Assembly: GCA_902797415.1 (NCBI GenBank)
Contig: CADBSQ010000001.1
Location: forward strand, 1-26,023
Length of the DNA stretch: 26,023 bases
DNA from: an uncultured Erysipelotrichaceae bacterium
GTDB lineage: Bacteria > Bacillota_I > Bacilli_A > RF39 > UBA660
Reading direction: 5' to 3'
The notes beneath the pieces are model-generated. The model saw only the letters and a list, made by a program, of their open reading frames with translations, ran no database searches and was not told the DNA's origin. This document shows, piece after piece, positions 14,553 through 21,548 of the stretch. The position numbers were made by a program, and so were the translations under genes. Within the stretch, counting starts at the first letter, position 1, and the number at the start of each line of letters is the position of its first letter.

Positions 14553-14918
14553 ATGGCAAAATTAACAGGTAAAGAAATTATTGATTCACTAAAAGAAATG
14601 ACTATTTTAGAACTTAAAGAAGTAGTTGATTTAATGAAAGAAGAATTAGGAGTAGATCCTAGTAGTGTAGCTGTAGCTGCTGCACCTGCTGCTGCTGCAG
14701 AAGAAGAATCTAGTACTAAGACAGTAGTTCTTAAAAGTGCTGGAGCTCAAAAAATCGCTGTTATTAAAGTTATCCGTGAAATTACAGGTTTAGGTCTTGT
14801 AGATGCTAAAGCTATCGCTGATAAAGGTGGAAACATTAAAGAAAATGTTGCTGCTGATGAAGCTAACGAAATTAAAGAAAAACTTGAAGCTGCTGGAGCA
14901 GAAGTAGAGTTAGCATAA
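14553..14918 (+). CDS. rplL: 50S ribosomal protein L7/L12
   Basis: A 121-residue L7/L12 with the N-terminal dimerisation domain (MAKLTGKEIIDSLKEMTILE), an alanine-rich hinge at about 45-55 (AVAAAPAAAAEEE), and the factor-binding C-terminal domain (KIAVIKVIREITGLGLVDAKAI). It forms the flexible ribosomal stalk that recruits translation GTPases. RBS GGAAAGGA precedes the ATG. A strong terminator follows at once, so rpoB is not co-transcribed and not present downstream. Confidence 0.97.
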   Translation: MAKLTGKEIIDSLKEMTILELKEVVDLMKEELGVDPSSVAVAAAPAAAAEEESSTKTVVLKSAGAQKIAVIKVIREITGLGLVDAKAIADKGGNIKENVAADEANEIKEKLEAAGAEVELA

Positions 14919-14921
14919 TTT

Positions 14922-14944
14922 AACAGCCTAACGGCTGTTTTTTT
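14922..14944 (+). terminator. Intrinsic terminator after rplL
   Basis: AACAGCC (14922-14928) pairs perfectly with GGCTGTT (14933-14939) around TAAC, followed by T residues. Confidence 0.93.
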
Positions 14945-14954
14945 ATTCTAATTG

Positions 14955-14963
14955 TGCTATAAT
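14955..14963 (+). promoter_or_regulatory. Extended -10 promoter
   Basis: TGCTATAAT at 14955-14963, 11 bases after the terminator T-tract, no -35 consensus (its place falls in the 3' arm of the terminator). The RNA would start near 14970, about 17 bases before the ATG at 14987. Confidence 0.75.
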
Positions 14964-14986
14964 ACAAAAAAAGGGGGGAAGCTTAG

Positions 14987-15691
14987 ATGGAATTTTTAAA
15001 GGAATTTTTGATAAAGAAGTCTTTATCCGAGGAAATATTTAGAATCGATGAATTTGAAAGAATAATTAACTATTTAGTAAGAGAGTTTGGACAAGAAAAT
15101 TATATAGAAAGCGTTATTGTTACTGACTTTGAAAGATTAAATATTAGTAGAAACACTTGCGCGTTTTATTGTAATAAAAAGCTCTACTTCAGTTACTTGA
15201 GAACTGTTCATTCTAATGATATTGTTAATTATATTATAGCTGATAAGAGAAGTAAATCTTATTTTATAAATCTTAATATTGCTTCAGTTATTCTCCATGA
15301 ACTTGAACATGTTATGCAAGAAAAAAGATCTTTGGAAGATCCATCTAATATAGAATCGCAGGTTTTAACAAAAGCTTATCAAAGAAGAAAAGAACTATAT
15401 AAAATTGGAATATATGACTATTTTTATCCAATAGATCCAATTGAGAGGCAAGCCAATATCAAATCTCTAAGAAAAATTATTGAAATAGAAAGAAAAAATC
15501 AAGCAGGATTAGACTTTTTTGATATAAAACTTAAAAAAACTATAACCAGCGGTTATAGTTTAGATAATCCAAGTTTAATTAATCCCTTTTATACTTTTTT
15601 TGATAAAGATTTAGGAATTACTGGCATAGAAAGTCTAGATTATGATAAGAGAATGGAACTAGGTTTACCTGTAAAAAAATTCATAAAATAA
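14987..15691 (+). CDS. Metallopeptidase-like protein with HELEH motif
   Basis: A 234-residue soluble protein of unknown family. It contains a canonical zinc-binding HExxH, HELEH at 104-108, in a helix (IASVILHELEHVMQEKRS), and a later Glu in DPIERQAN (E153) that could be the third zinc ligand, as in gluzincins. There is no signal peptide or membrane helix, so it would act inside the cell. Substrate unknown; resemblance to phage or ImmA-type peptidases is only at motif level. GGGGGG at 14971-14976 is the ribosome binding site. It has its own promoter and terminator and sits alone between rplL and rplM, where rpoB or nothing would be expected. Confidence 0.65.
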   Translation: MEFLKEFLIKKSLSEEIFRIDEFERIINYLVREFGQENYIESVIVTDFERLNISRNTCAFYCNKKLYFSYLRTVHSNDIVNYIIADKRSKSYFINLNIASVILHELEHVMQEKRSLEDPSNIESQVLTKAYQRRKELYKIGIYDYFYPIDPIERQANIKSLRKIIEIERKNQAGLDFFDIKLKKTITSGYSLDNPSLINPFYTFFDKDLGITGIESLDYDKRMELGLPVKKFIK

Positions 15692-15722
15692 GTAAAATCA
15701 ATTGACTTTTACTTATTTTTTT
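15687..15722 (+). terminator. Terminator with nested rplM promoter
   Basis: AATAAGTAAAA (15687-15697) pairs with TTTTACTTATT (15707-15717) around TCAATTGAC, then T-rich. The stem starts within the stop codon region of the preceding gene, and the loop contains most of the -35 box of the next promoter. Confidence 0.8.
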
Positions 15723-15730
15723 CATATAAT
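15702..15730 (+). promoter_or_regulatory. rplM-rpsI promoter
   Basis: TTGACT (15702-15707) and TATAAT (15725-15730), spacer 17. The -35 lies in the loop and 3' arm of the terminator hairpin. The RNA would start near 15737, giving a leader of about 74 bases. Confidence 0.8.
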
Positions 15731-15736
15731 CTTAAT

Positions 15737-15810
15737 CGGTACATTTATTTTGTAAATCTTTTTTTGGTGTGGGTGACTAATTAAAGGTTTAAATTGGAAG
15801 GAAAATTTAA
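15737..15810 (+). promoter_or_regulatory. Possible L13-type leader of rplM
   Basis: The leader holds GTGTGGGTGACTAATTAAAG and, next to the start, TTTAAATT (15788-15795) pairing with AATTTAAA (15804-15811) around the ribosome binding site GGAAGGAA. The hairpin ends at the first base of the AUG. Firmicutes commonly have an L13 leader here; I could not confirm its consensus by eye. Confidence 0.4.
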
Positions 15811-16242
15811 ATGAAAACTTATATGCAAACTAAAGAAAATATTTTACGTAAGTGGTATGTAATTGATGCTGAAGGTCAAACTTTAGGTCGTTTAGCAACA
15901 AAAGCTGCTACAATCTTAAGAGGAAAACATAAACCAACTTATACTCCTCATGTTGATACTGGTGATTATGTAATTATTATTAATGCATCAAAGGTTAATT
16001 TAACTGGTAATAAATTAGACAAGAAGATGTATTATAACCACAGTGGATACCCAGGAGGATTAAGAGAGAGAACTGCTAGAACTATGATTAATAATTATCC
16101 AGTTGAAATGGTTGAAAGAGCAGTTAAGGGAATGCTTCCTCATAACAGACTTGGAAGAAAAATGGGTAAAAAGCTATTTGTTTATGCTGCTGCTGATCAC
16201 AAACATATGGCACAAAAACCTGAAACAATAACTATAGATTAG
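15811..16242 (+). CDS. rplM: 50S ribosomal protein L13
   Basis: A 143-residue L13 of normal length. It begins MKTYMQTKENILRKWYVIDA, as in most Bacilli, and carries GQTLGRLATKAATILRGKHK, YYNHSGYPGGLRE and the signature VKGMLPHNRLGRKMGKKLFVY. It is an early-assembly 23S rRNA-binding protein. rpsI follows after ten bases, the standard pair. Confidence 0.97.
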   Translation: MKTYMQTKENILRKWYVIDAEGQTLGRLATKAATILRGKHKPTYTPHVDTGDYVIIINASKVNLTGNKLDKKMYYNHSGYPGGLRERTARTMINNYPVEMVERAVKGMLPHNRLGRKMGKKLFVYAAADHKHMAQKPETITID

Positions 16243-16252
16243 GAGAATAATA

Positions 16253-16666
16253 ATGGCTAAAGAAATAATTGCAACTGGACGTAGAAAAAGAGCTGTAGCT
16301 CAAGTAAAATTAGTTCCTGGTAAGGGTAATATTACTGTTAATGGTATGGACGTAAATGAATACATGCCTGCTGAAACATTTGTAATGGATATTAAACAAC
16401 CACTTGTTTTAACTAGAAACGAAGATACTTTTGATATCATAATTAAGGTTAATGGTGGAGGTTACTCAGGTCAAGCTGGAGCAATCAGACTTGGTATTGC
16501 AAAAGCATTACTAACATATGATGCTAATACTGACCAAACAAGAGATGATTCTTATCGTAAAGTTCTTAAAGCAAATGGTCTTATTACTAGAGACTCACGT
16601 ATTAAAGAACGTAAGAAATTCGGTCTTAAAAAAGCAAGAAGAGCTCCACAATTCTCAAAGAGATAA
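16253..16666 (+). CDS. rpsI: 30S ribosomal protein S9
   Basis: A 137-residue S9. Features are ATGRRKRAVAQVKLVPGKG at the N-terminus, GGGYSGQAGAIRLGIAKAL in the middle and the conserved basic tail KKFGLKKARRAPQFSKR that reaches the P-site tRNA. GGAGAAT precedes the ATG. It shares the rplM transcript and is followed by a terminator. Confidence 0.97.
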   Translation: MAKEIIATGRRKRAVAQVKLVPGKGNITVNGMDVNEYMPAETFVMDIKQPLVLTRNEDTFDIIIKVNGGGYSGQAGAIRLGIAKALLTYDANTDQTRDDSYRKVLKANGLITRDSRIKERKKFGLKKARRAPQFSKR

Positions 16667-16674
16667 GAATTTTC

Positions 16675-16698
16675 AAAAGTCCAATATGGACTTTTTTT
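16675..16698 (+). terminator. Intrinsic terminator after rpsI
   Basis: AAAAGTCCA (16675-16683) pairs with TGGACTTTT (16687-16695) around a three-base loop and runs into a seven-T tract ending at 16698, two bases before the next -35 box. Confidence 0.9.
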
Positions 16699-16699
16699 G

Positions 16700-16728
16700 T
16701 TGACATAAAATAAAACATGGTATATAAT
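16700..16728 (+). promoter_or_regulatory. Perfect consensus promoter of the GntR-ABC operon
   Basis: TTGACA (16700-16705) and TATAAT (16723-16728) with a 17-base spacer, the full sigma-A consensus. Such a strong promoter fits one that is held by a repressor. Confidence 0.93.
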
Positions 16729-16730
16729 AT

Positions 16731-16756
16731 CATTGTATTAAGCAAGTAATACAATG
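16731..16756. promoter_or_regulatory. Palindromic operator candidate
   Basis: CATTGTATTA (16731-16740) and TAATACAATG (16747-16756) are perfect 10-base inverted arms around AGCAAG. The site covers the expected RNA start (about 16735) and ends in the ribosome binding site of the GntR gene, so binding of its product would block transcription and the RNA hairpin could mask translation. Confidence 0.8.
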
Positions 16757-16766
16757 GAGGTGTTAT

Positions 16767-17126
16767 ATGGAATTTACTTTTGATAATAATATTCCAATTT
16801 ATATTCAAGTTCTTGAATATATAAAGATTTATTTAATTTCAGGTGTCTTTAAATGTGGTGATAAACTACCTTCTGTAAGAGATTTTGCTACAACTTTTAA
16901 AGTTAATCCCAATACTATGCAAAAAGCTTTAGCAGAACTTGAAAGTTTAAATCTAATCTATACAGAAAGAACTAACGGTAAATACGTTACAAAAGATGAA
17001 AAATTGATAGAAAAGTTAAAGGATGAATATGCCATGAATCTTGCTAGAAGTTATTTTCAAGGAATGAAAAAGATTGGACTTGGTAAAGCAGATTCAATTA
17101 GATATTTAGAAGGGATAGATGAATAA
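16767..17126 (+). CDS. GntR-family regulator, YtrA-like
   Basis: A 119-residue short GntR regulator. The winged-helix domain occupies about residues 8-75 (IPIYIQVLEYIKIYLISGVF, CGDKLPSVRDFA, VNPNTMQKALAELE); the short helical tail places it in the YtrA subfamily, which lacks a ligand-binding domain and typically represses an adjacent ABC transporter operon. GGAGG precedes the ATG. Its stop overlaps the start of the ATP-binding gene by one base (TAATG), so the three genes are one operon. A perfect palindrome at 16731-16756 is the likely binding site, giving autoregulation. Confidence 0.92.
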   Translation: MEFTFDNNIPIYIQVLEYIKIYLISGVFKCGDKLPSVRDFATTFKVNPNTMQKALAELESLNLIYTERTNGKYVTKDEKLIEKLKDEYAMNLARSYFQGMKKIGLGKADSIRYLEGIDE

Positions 17127-17821
17127 TGGATTTAATAGAAATCAAAGATTTAAACAAATCATTTGATGGTAAAAAAATATTAAAAGATATTAATTTAACA
17201 ATTTCAAAAGGTAGAATAATTGGTTTACTAGGTAAAAACGGAGCAGGTAAAACTACTTTGATTAAACTAATTAATGATCTATTAACTCCCGATTCTGGTG
17301 AAATCCTTTTTAAAGGTAAAAAAATTGGGGTATATTCTAAAGAACATATATCTTATTTACCTGAAAGAACTTATTTAGATAAAAGCATGAGTATAGATGA
17401 AATTATAAACTATTTTGAAGAGTTTTATAAGGACTTTTCTAAAGATAAGGCATATAAACTATTAAAGAGTTTAAACCTTGATAAGGATGCTAAAATTAGT
17501 AAAATGTCTAAAGGTATGCAAGAAAAGTTACAACTAATACTTGTTATGTCTAGAAGTGCAGATTTATATGTTTTAGATGAACCAATTGGAGGGGTAGATC
17601 CTGCTACTAGAGATTATATACTAGATACAATTCTTTCTAACTTTAAAGAAGGTGCAAGTATAATCATTTCTACACATTTGATTAATGACATAGAAAGAAT
17701 ACTAGACGATGTAATCTTTATTGATAAAGGTAAAATTGTTTTAACATCTTCTGCAGATGATCTTAGAAAAAAAGAAAAAGCTTCAATAGACGATATATTT
17801 AGGAGGATGTTTAAATGTTAG
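17126..17821 (+). CDS. ABC transporter ATP-binding protein
   Basis: A 231-residue nucleotide-binding subunit. Walker A is GKNGAGKTT (36-44), the signature is the atypical MSKGMQEKLQ near residue 130, Walker B is YVLDEPIGGVDP near 150 with D-loop, and the H-loop is IISTH. The MSKGM form and the pairing with a YtrA-type regulator fit the drug/antibiotic-responsive ABC-2 type exporters or the related YtrBCDEF systems. The cargo is unknown. It overlaps the permease gene by seven bases. Confidence 0.93.
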   Translation: MDLIEIKDLNKSFDGKKILKDINLTISKGRIIGLLGKNGAGKTTLIKLINDLLTPDSGEILFKGKKIGVYSKEHISYLPERTYLDKSMSIDEIINYFEEFYKDFSKDKAYKLLKSLNLDKDAKISKMSKGMQEKLQLILVMSRSADLYVLDEPIGGVDPATRDYILDTILSNFKEGASIIISTHLINDIERILDDVIFIDKGKIVLTSSADDLRKKEKASIDDIFRRMFKC

Positions 17822-18600
17822 GTAAATTGATAAAATATGATTTTAATTGGATTAATAAGATTCTTTATGTTTATTATATAATACTATTTATAATAGCAAT
17901 TGTCCTTAAAATAGTAGAGAGTTTTGATCAAACACTGTTTTTGTTAATTGTTGATAAAATAGTATCTGGGATGTATATAGCTTGTGCTATTTCTATAATA
18001 ATAACTAACGTTATGAGAGTATGGAGCAGATTCATTAGTAATGTTTATAAAGATGAAAGCTATTTAACACATACTCTTCCAGTTACAAAAAATCAAATAT
18101 TTAATTCAAAGATTATATCTTCAATTCTATCTCTTGGACTATCTTCATTAGTTATTATAGTTTGTAGCCTTATAGTTTATTTGAATAGTACAACAATTGA
18201 TATGATTAAAATGATGTATCAATCATTAATGGATGTATATGGTTCCTTAAATGCATTGTTATTCATAACAGGCTTTGTATTAATAGTAATACTAGAGGTT
18301 ATATATTTTATGTTAGCAGGAGTATTTGGAATTGTTGTAGGGTATCGCTCTAACAATAATAAATTGTTAAAATCAATAATAGTAGGTATAGCTAGTTATA
18401 TGTTTTTTTCAACAATAACATTAGTTGTAGTTGGGTCTCTTAGTAAATTTGCAAAGTTTGATATAGTAGCCGAAGGTTTTCCAACACTTAGCACCTTAAG
18501 GGTTATGATGATATCATCTGTAGTCGTTTATATTTTTTGGGATTTATTATATTACTTTGTATCTAAATATTTACTAAATAAGGGGGTTAATGTAGAATAA
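17815..18600 (+). CDS. ABC transporter permease
   Basis: A 261-residue membrane protein with about six hydrophobic segments (around 16-36, 45-65, 105-128, 145-170, 187-208, 227-252). The soluble stretch DESYLTHTLPVTKNQIFNSKII after the second helix is typical of ABC-2 permeases encoded with GntR regulators. It begins inside the end of the ATPase gene, with AGGAGG (17801-17806) as its ribosome binding site. Probably works as a homodimer with the ATPase; export rather than uptake is likely, as no substrate-binding protein is encoded. Confidence 0.88.
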   Translation: MLGKLIKYDFNWINKILYVYYIILFIIAIVLKIVESFDQTLFLLIVDKIVSGMYIACAISIIITNVMRVWSRFISNVYKDESYLTHTLPVTKNQIFNSKIISSILSLGLSSLVIIVCSLIVYLNSTTIDMIKMMYQSLMDVYGSLNALLFITGFVLIVILEVIYFMLAGVFGIVVGYRSNNNKLLKSIIVGIASYMFFSTITLVVVGSLSKFAKFDIVAEGFPTLSTLRVMMISSVVVYIFWDLLYYFVSKYLLNKGVNVE

Positions 18601-18664
18601 AAAGCACTCGATATATAGAAGTGTAATAGGTCATTATATTAAGAATAATAATTTATACTCTTTG

Positions 18665-18673
18665 TGTTATAAT
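18665..18673 (+). promoter_or_regulatory. Extended -10 promoter
   Basis: TGTTATAAT at 18665-18673 without a clear -35. The RNA would start near 18680, about 17 bases before the ATG at 18697. The 96 bases after the permease stop show no convincing terminator. Confidence 0.6.
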
Positions 18674-18696
18674 AATGACAGAAACGGAGAAATAAT

Positions 18697-19247
18697 ATGA
18701 AAAAAGTATTTTTAAAATACCTAGTATAGATGATTTAAAGTATAGACAAAAATGGCTTAAAGACCCAAAGTCGATGATACACAACATTGGTTATGATGTT
18801 GATATTAAAGGATATAATAGAGAAGATGGAACCATAACAAAAACAGATGAAGAAATGGTTGAATGGTATCACAATTGGGTTAACAAAGAAACTGATAAGT
18901 ATTTTGCCTATATATATTCAACCAGTGAAGATGAACCGTTGGGGGAAATATATTATCAATATGATGGTAAAGTTCATTCGATGGGTGTATTTATTCGAAA
19001 TGAATACAGAGGTAAAGGTTACTCTTATCCAGCACTACTAGAACTTGAAAAAATTGCTTTTGAAAAAAATAATATTAGTGAGTTATCTGATATTATTCCG
19101 ATAAATAGAGTAGCTGCAATAAAATCTTTTGAGAAGGCTGGATTTACACAAACTGAAATGGAAATCACAGACAAACGGCTTGGTAAAGAACAAATAAGTA
19201 GACAACTATTAATTACAAAAGAAATGTATTTTAAAAAAGTAGAATAA
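18697..19247 (+). pseudogene. GNAT acetyltransferase with N-terminal frameshift
   Basis: The ATG at 18697 has a good ribosome binding site (CGGAG) and promoter but its frame stops after ten codons (TAG at 18727-18729). The family sequence continues in another frame: KIPSIDDLKYRQKWLKDPKS, then MIHNIGYDVDIKGYNREDGT to the TAA at 19245-19247. The two join at GTATTTTTAAAATACC (18706-18721), where one extra base or two fewer restores a single reading frame. The GNAT acetyl-CoA loop is RNEYRGKGYSYPALLELEKIA. An ATG at 18774 could give a 157-residue product but has no ribosome binding site and would lack the first strand. A homopolymer error, phase variation or true decay are all possible. The substrate is unknown. 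Confidence 0.75.
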
Positions 19248-19261
19248 AATCTACTTTTTTT
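19233..19261 (+). terminator. Intrinsic terminator
   Basis: AAAAAAGTAGA (19233-19243) pairs with TCTACTTTTTT (19250-19260) around ATAAAA. The stem includes the last codons of the acetyltransferase gene; the symmetric A/T flanks would let it work in both directions. Confidence 0.88.
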
Positions 19262-19262
19262 A

Positions 19263-19271
19263 TGATATAAT
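19263..19271 (+). promoter_or_regulatory. Extended -10 promoter
   Basis: TGATATAAT at 19263-19271, two bases after the terminator T-tract. The RNA would start near 19278, about 13 bases before the ATG at 19291, just enough for the AAGGAG ribosome binding site. Confidence 0.7.
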
Positions 19272-19290
19272 AACTTTATAAGGAGTAGTT

Positions 19291-19827
19291 ATGATATATT
19301 TAGGAATGCTTTTTGTAGCACTTATTGGTACTTTTTTACATTTTTTGTATGAAATTAGTAATCACAACAAATTTGTTGCTATTTTTGCTGCAGTCAACGA
19401 AAGTACTTGGGAGCATATAAAAATATGTATGACACCAACACTAGTTTGGTGCTTGTTTGATGCGTTTGTTTATGCATCAAGTGGAAACTATATTATTGGT
19501 AAAGCTTTATGTTTATTAACTATTATTGTTTTAATACCAGTTTTGTTTTATTCATATACTTTATTCACAAAAAAGTCTATCTTAGTTGTTGATATTATAT
19601 GTTTTTATATTGTTGTAATATGTTCTAATTTAGTATTTAATTATATTATCAATCTGAATATATTACCATTTATATACGTTTATTTAAGTTGTATACTTTT
19701 ATTTATTGAAATAGGTGCTTATATGTTTTTAACGTTTAATCCATTAAAACATTTTATATTTGAAGATCCAATATCTCATAAATATGGATTAAAAGGTCAT
19801 ACTGAGAATCATCATCATAAACATTAA
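19291..19827 (+). CDS. DUF6512-like integral membrane protein
   Basis: A 178-residue membrane protein with about five hydrophobic segments. The N-terminal FLHFLYEISNHNKF...AAVNESTWEHIKI motif is typical of the DUF6512 family as I recall it; the conserved His, Asn and Glu residues near the membrane might bind a metal, but the function is not known. The C-terminus is histidine-rich (HTENHHHKH). AAGGAG precedes the ATG. The S41 peptidase-like gene starts ten bases after the stop, so both are on one transcript. Confidence 0.7.
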   Translation: MIYLGMLFVALIGTFLHFLYEISNHNKFVAIFAAVNESTWEHIKICMTPTLVWCLFDAFVYASSGNYIIGKALCLLTIIVLIPVLFYSYTLFTKKSILVVDIICFYIVVICSNLVFNYIINLNILPFIYVYLSCILLFIEIGAYMFLTFNPLKHFIFEDPISHKYGLKGHTENHHHKH

Positions 19828-19837
19828 GGAGATTTTT

Positions 19838-21025
19838 ATGTCTAAGAAAGAACTTTTAAAAAGAATATATGAAATGATAGATTATATTGTTAATGGTAAG
19901 GTGGTTCGTGATAATAGAGTATTTTACGGGCATCCTAATTTTTATTTAAAACATACTAAAGAAGAATTTAAAACCACATTAAATTCAATAATTGATGACA
20001 AACAATCATACGATGAGTATGATTTATATTATTATGTTAATTATATGTTTAAATATATGTTAAATGAGTATGATTCTCATACTAAACTAAGTTTTATAAA
20101 TAAACCTCGCATACCACTAAAGATAAGATATATAAATAGCGAATTGTACATTGTTGATTGTAATGAAGATATGAAAGAATTTATAGGTTCAAAACTTTTA
20201 AAGATAAATGGGATTGATATTGATTTGGTTATTTCAGATTTAGATAAAATAATATGTTACGCGTCAAATAATTATTTTAAAGTGTTATTAGAAGATAATA
20301 TTATTAACATTAATGTGCTTAAATCTTTACCGTGTATAGGTAGAGCAAAAGATATTAAATTTGAAACAGATAAAGGCGAGATTAGCTTTACACCAAACAA
20401 TATAAAAAGACTTGTAGATAAATCTACGAAACCAAATTATAATGTAGAGCAGTTTGATGAAATTGCAGTTATCACTTATAATCATTGTAAAAATGAGCAA
20501 TTAATGATTAATATGATTGAAAAACTAAAAAGACTAACTGATGTAGACAAGTATATAGTGGATTTAAGAGGTAATTCTGGAGGAAACTCAGCTATAAACA
20601 GACATTTAGTAAATTTTTTAAAAGGTAAAAAAATAATTACATTATGTGATGAAAGAACCTTTTCTAGTGCAAGAATGTGCTTATTAGATCTAAAAAATGC
20701 TGGATCAAAGATAATAGGCTCTGAACCTGGTACTCCAATAAGCTGTTTTGGTAATAACATTATAGAAAAAAAATATACTGATCTAAATCTTATATTAAAG
20801 GGGAGTGCCACATATTGGTATTATGATGATAACTTAGTTTGTCATGGTATAGATAAGACTAATTTTGAAGAAGAATTAAGGAGTAATCCTAATTTATTAA
20901 AACTTGTTTATGCACCGATTGATGAAGAAGTTGAATTAACTATTGATGATTATATTAATTCTTATGATTCCGTATTAGATTATGCAATAAAATCTTTTAA
21001 TAAGAAAAATAAATTTAATATATAA
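19838..21025 (+). CDS. S41 family peptidase-like protein, cytoplasmic
   Basis: A 395-residue protein with the S41 (C-terminal processing/tricorn-like) core. EYDSHTKL (78-84) is the conserved pre-domain motif; a short PDZ-like segment GSKLLKINGIDID is at 117-129; YIVDLRGNSGGN (239-250) and TFSSARM (274-280), with Ser277 as the probable nucleophile, are the hallmark motifs. It has no signal peptide, unlike typical Ctp proteases, so it probably acts in the cytoplasm; whether it is a protease or a binding protein is unknown. RBS AAGGAG. No clear terminator follows, only a seven-pair hairpin at 21032-21048 without a T-tract. Confidence 0.82.
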   Translation: MSKKELLKRIYEMIDYIVNGKVVRDNRVFYGHPNFYLKHTKEEFKTTLNSIIDDKQSYDEYDLYYYVNYMFKYMLNEYDSHTKLSFINKPRIPLKIRYINSELYIVDCNEDMKEFIGSKLLKINGIDIDLVISDLDKIICYASNNYFKVLLEDNIININVLKSLPCIGRAKDIKFETDKGEISFTPNNIKRLVDKSTKPNYNVEQFDEIAVITYNHCKNEQLMINMIEKLKRLTDVDKYIVDLRGNSGGNSAINRHLVNFLKGKKIITLCDERTFSSARMCLLDLKNAGSKIIGSEPGTPISCFGNNIIEKKYTDLNLILKGSATYWYYDDNLVCHGIDKTNFEEELRSNPNLLKLVYAPIDEEVELTIDDYINSYDSVLDYAIKSFNKKNKFNI

Positions 21026-21031
21026 AAGAGG

Positions 21032-21048
21032 TGTTTTAATATAAAACA
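21032..21048. repeat. Hairpin after the S41-like gene
   Basis: TGTTTTA (21032-21038) pairs with TAAAACA (21042-21048) around ATA. No T-tract follows, so terminator function is doubtful. The rest of the gap to 21157 is AT-rich and shows nothing I can assign, apart from a small GTGA...TCAC hairpin at 21071-21083. Confidence 0.4.
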
Positions 21049-21157
21049 ATCGATTATAAAATATATTATGTGAAAATATCACACGAATAAAGTTACAAAT
21101 ACAGTTAATATACAAGTTTTTATACATTAAAAAGTTTAAAAAACATACCAATAATCT

Positions 21158-21186
21158 TTGACTTTGAAGTGTCGTTTTGCTATAAT
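21158..21186 (+). promoter_or_regulatory. rpsF operon promoter
   Basis: TTGACT (21158-21163) and TATAAT (21181-21186), spacer 17, with TGC before the -10 (extended -10). The RNA would start near 21193 or slightly earlier. Confidence 0.88.
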
Positions 21187-21188
21187 AC

Positions 21189-21245
21189 GGTGGAGATGTG
21201 AAAAGCACTCTTTGCTATTAATTTAGCCGAATAAGACCAAAAGGA
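21189..21245 (+). promoter_or_regulatory. Candidate S6:S18-type mRNA leader
   Basis: GGT (21189-21191) can close on ACC (21236-21238) around two hairpins: GAG-a-TGT (21193-21199) with GCACTC (21205-21210), and GCTA (21214-21217) with TAGC (21224-21227). The second is followed by CCGA. Firmicutes rpsF mRNAs often carry a leader with an unpaired CCG that mimics the S6:S18 rRNA site. The match is by eye only, and its first bases may precede the transcript start. Confidence 0.45.
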
Positions 21246-21253
21246 GGTGTACT

Positions 21254-21544
21254 ATGCGTAATTACGAAATAATGGTTATTGTAAAGTCTAACTTAGAAGT
21301 AGAAAACGCAAAGAAAGAAATAGAAAACATCAAAAAAATAATTACTGATGGAAAAGGTAAAGTAGTTTCCACAAATGAGATGGGACAAAGAAAACTTGCT
21401 TATCCAATTAAAAAAGAAATTAATGGTTTATATTATGTTTTAACTTTTTCTAGTGATAACGATACTTTAAATGAGTTAGAGCGTCGTATTAAAATTAATG
21501 AAAATATTTTAAGACATTTAATAATCAGATTAGACGAGGAGTAA
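21254..21544 (+). CDS. rpsF: 30S ribosomal protein S6
   Basis: A 96-residue S6: MRNYEIMVIVKSNLE at the start, then KGKVVSTNEMGQRKLAYPIKKEINGLYYVL and the end RHLIIRLDEE. S6 forms a heterodimer with S18 on the 30S platform. AGGAGG lies at 21242-21247, seven bases before the ATG. It leads the classic rpsF-ssb-rpsR operon; ssb starts four bases after its stop. Confidence 0.96.
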   Translation: MRNYEIMVIVKSNLEVENAKKEIENIKKIITDGKGKVVSTNEMGQRKLAYPIKKEINGLYYVLTFSSDNDTLNELERRIKINENILRHLIIRLDEE

Positions 21545-21548
21545 AAAT

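Noticed and set aside
16518..16808. Small frames overlapping the end of rpsI and the following promoter on both strands
   Set aside because: They cross a terminator and a consensus promoter and have no family resemblance or ribosome binding site.
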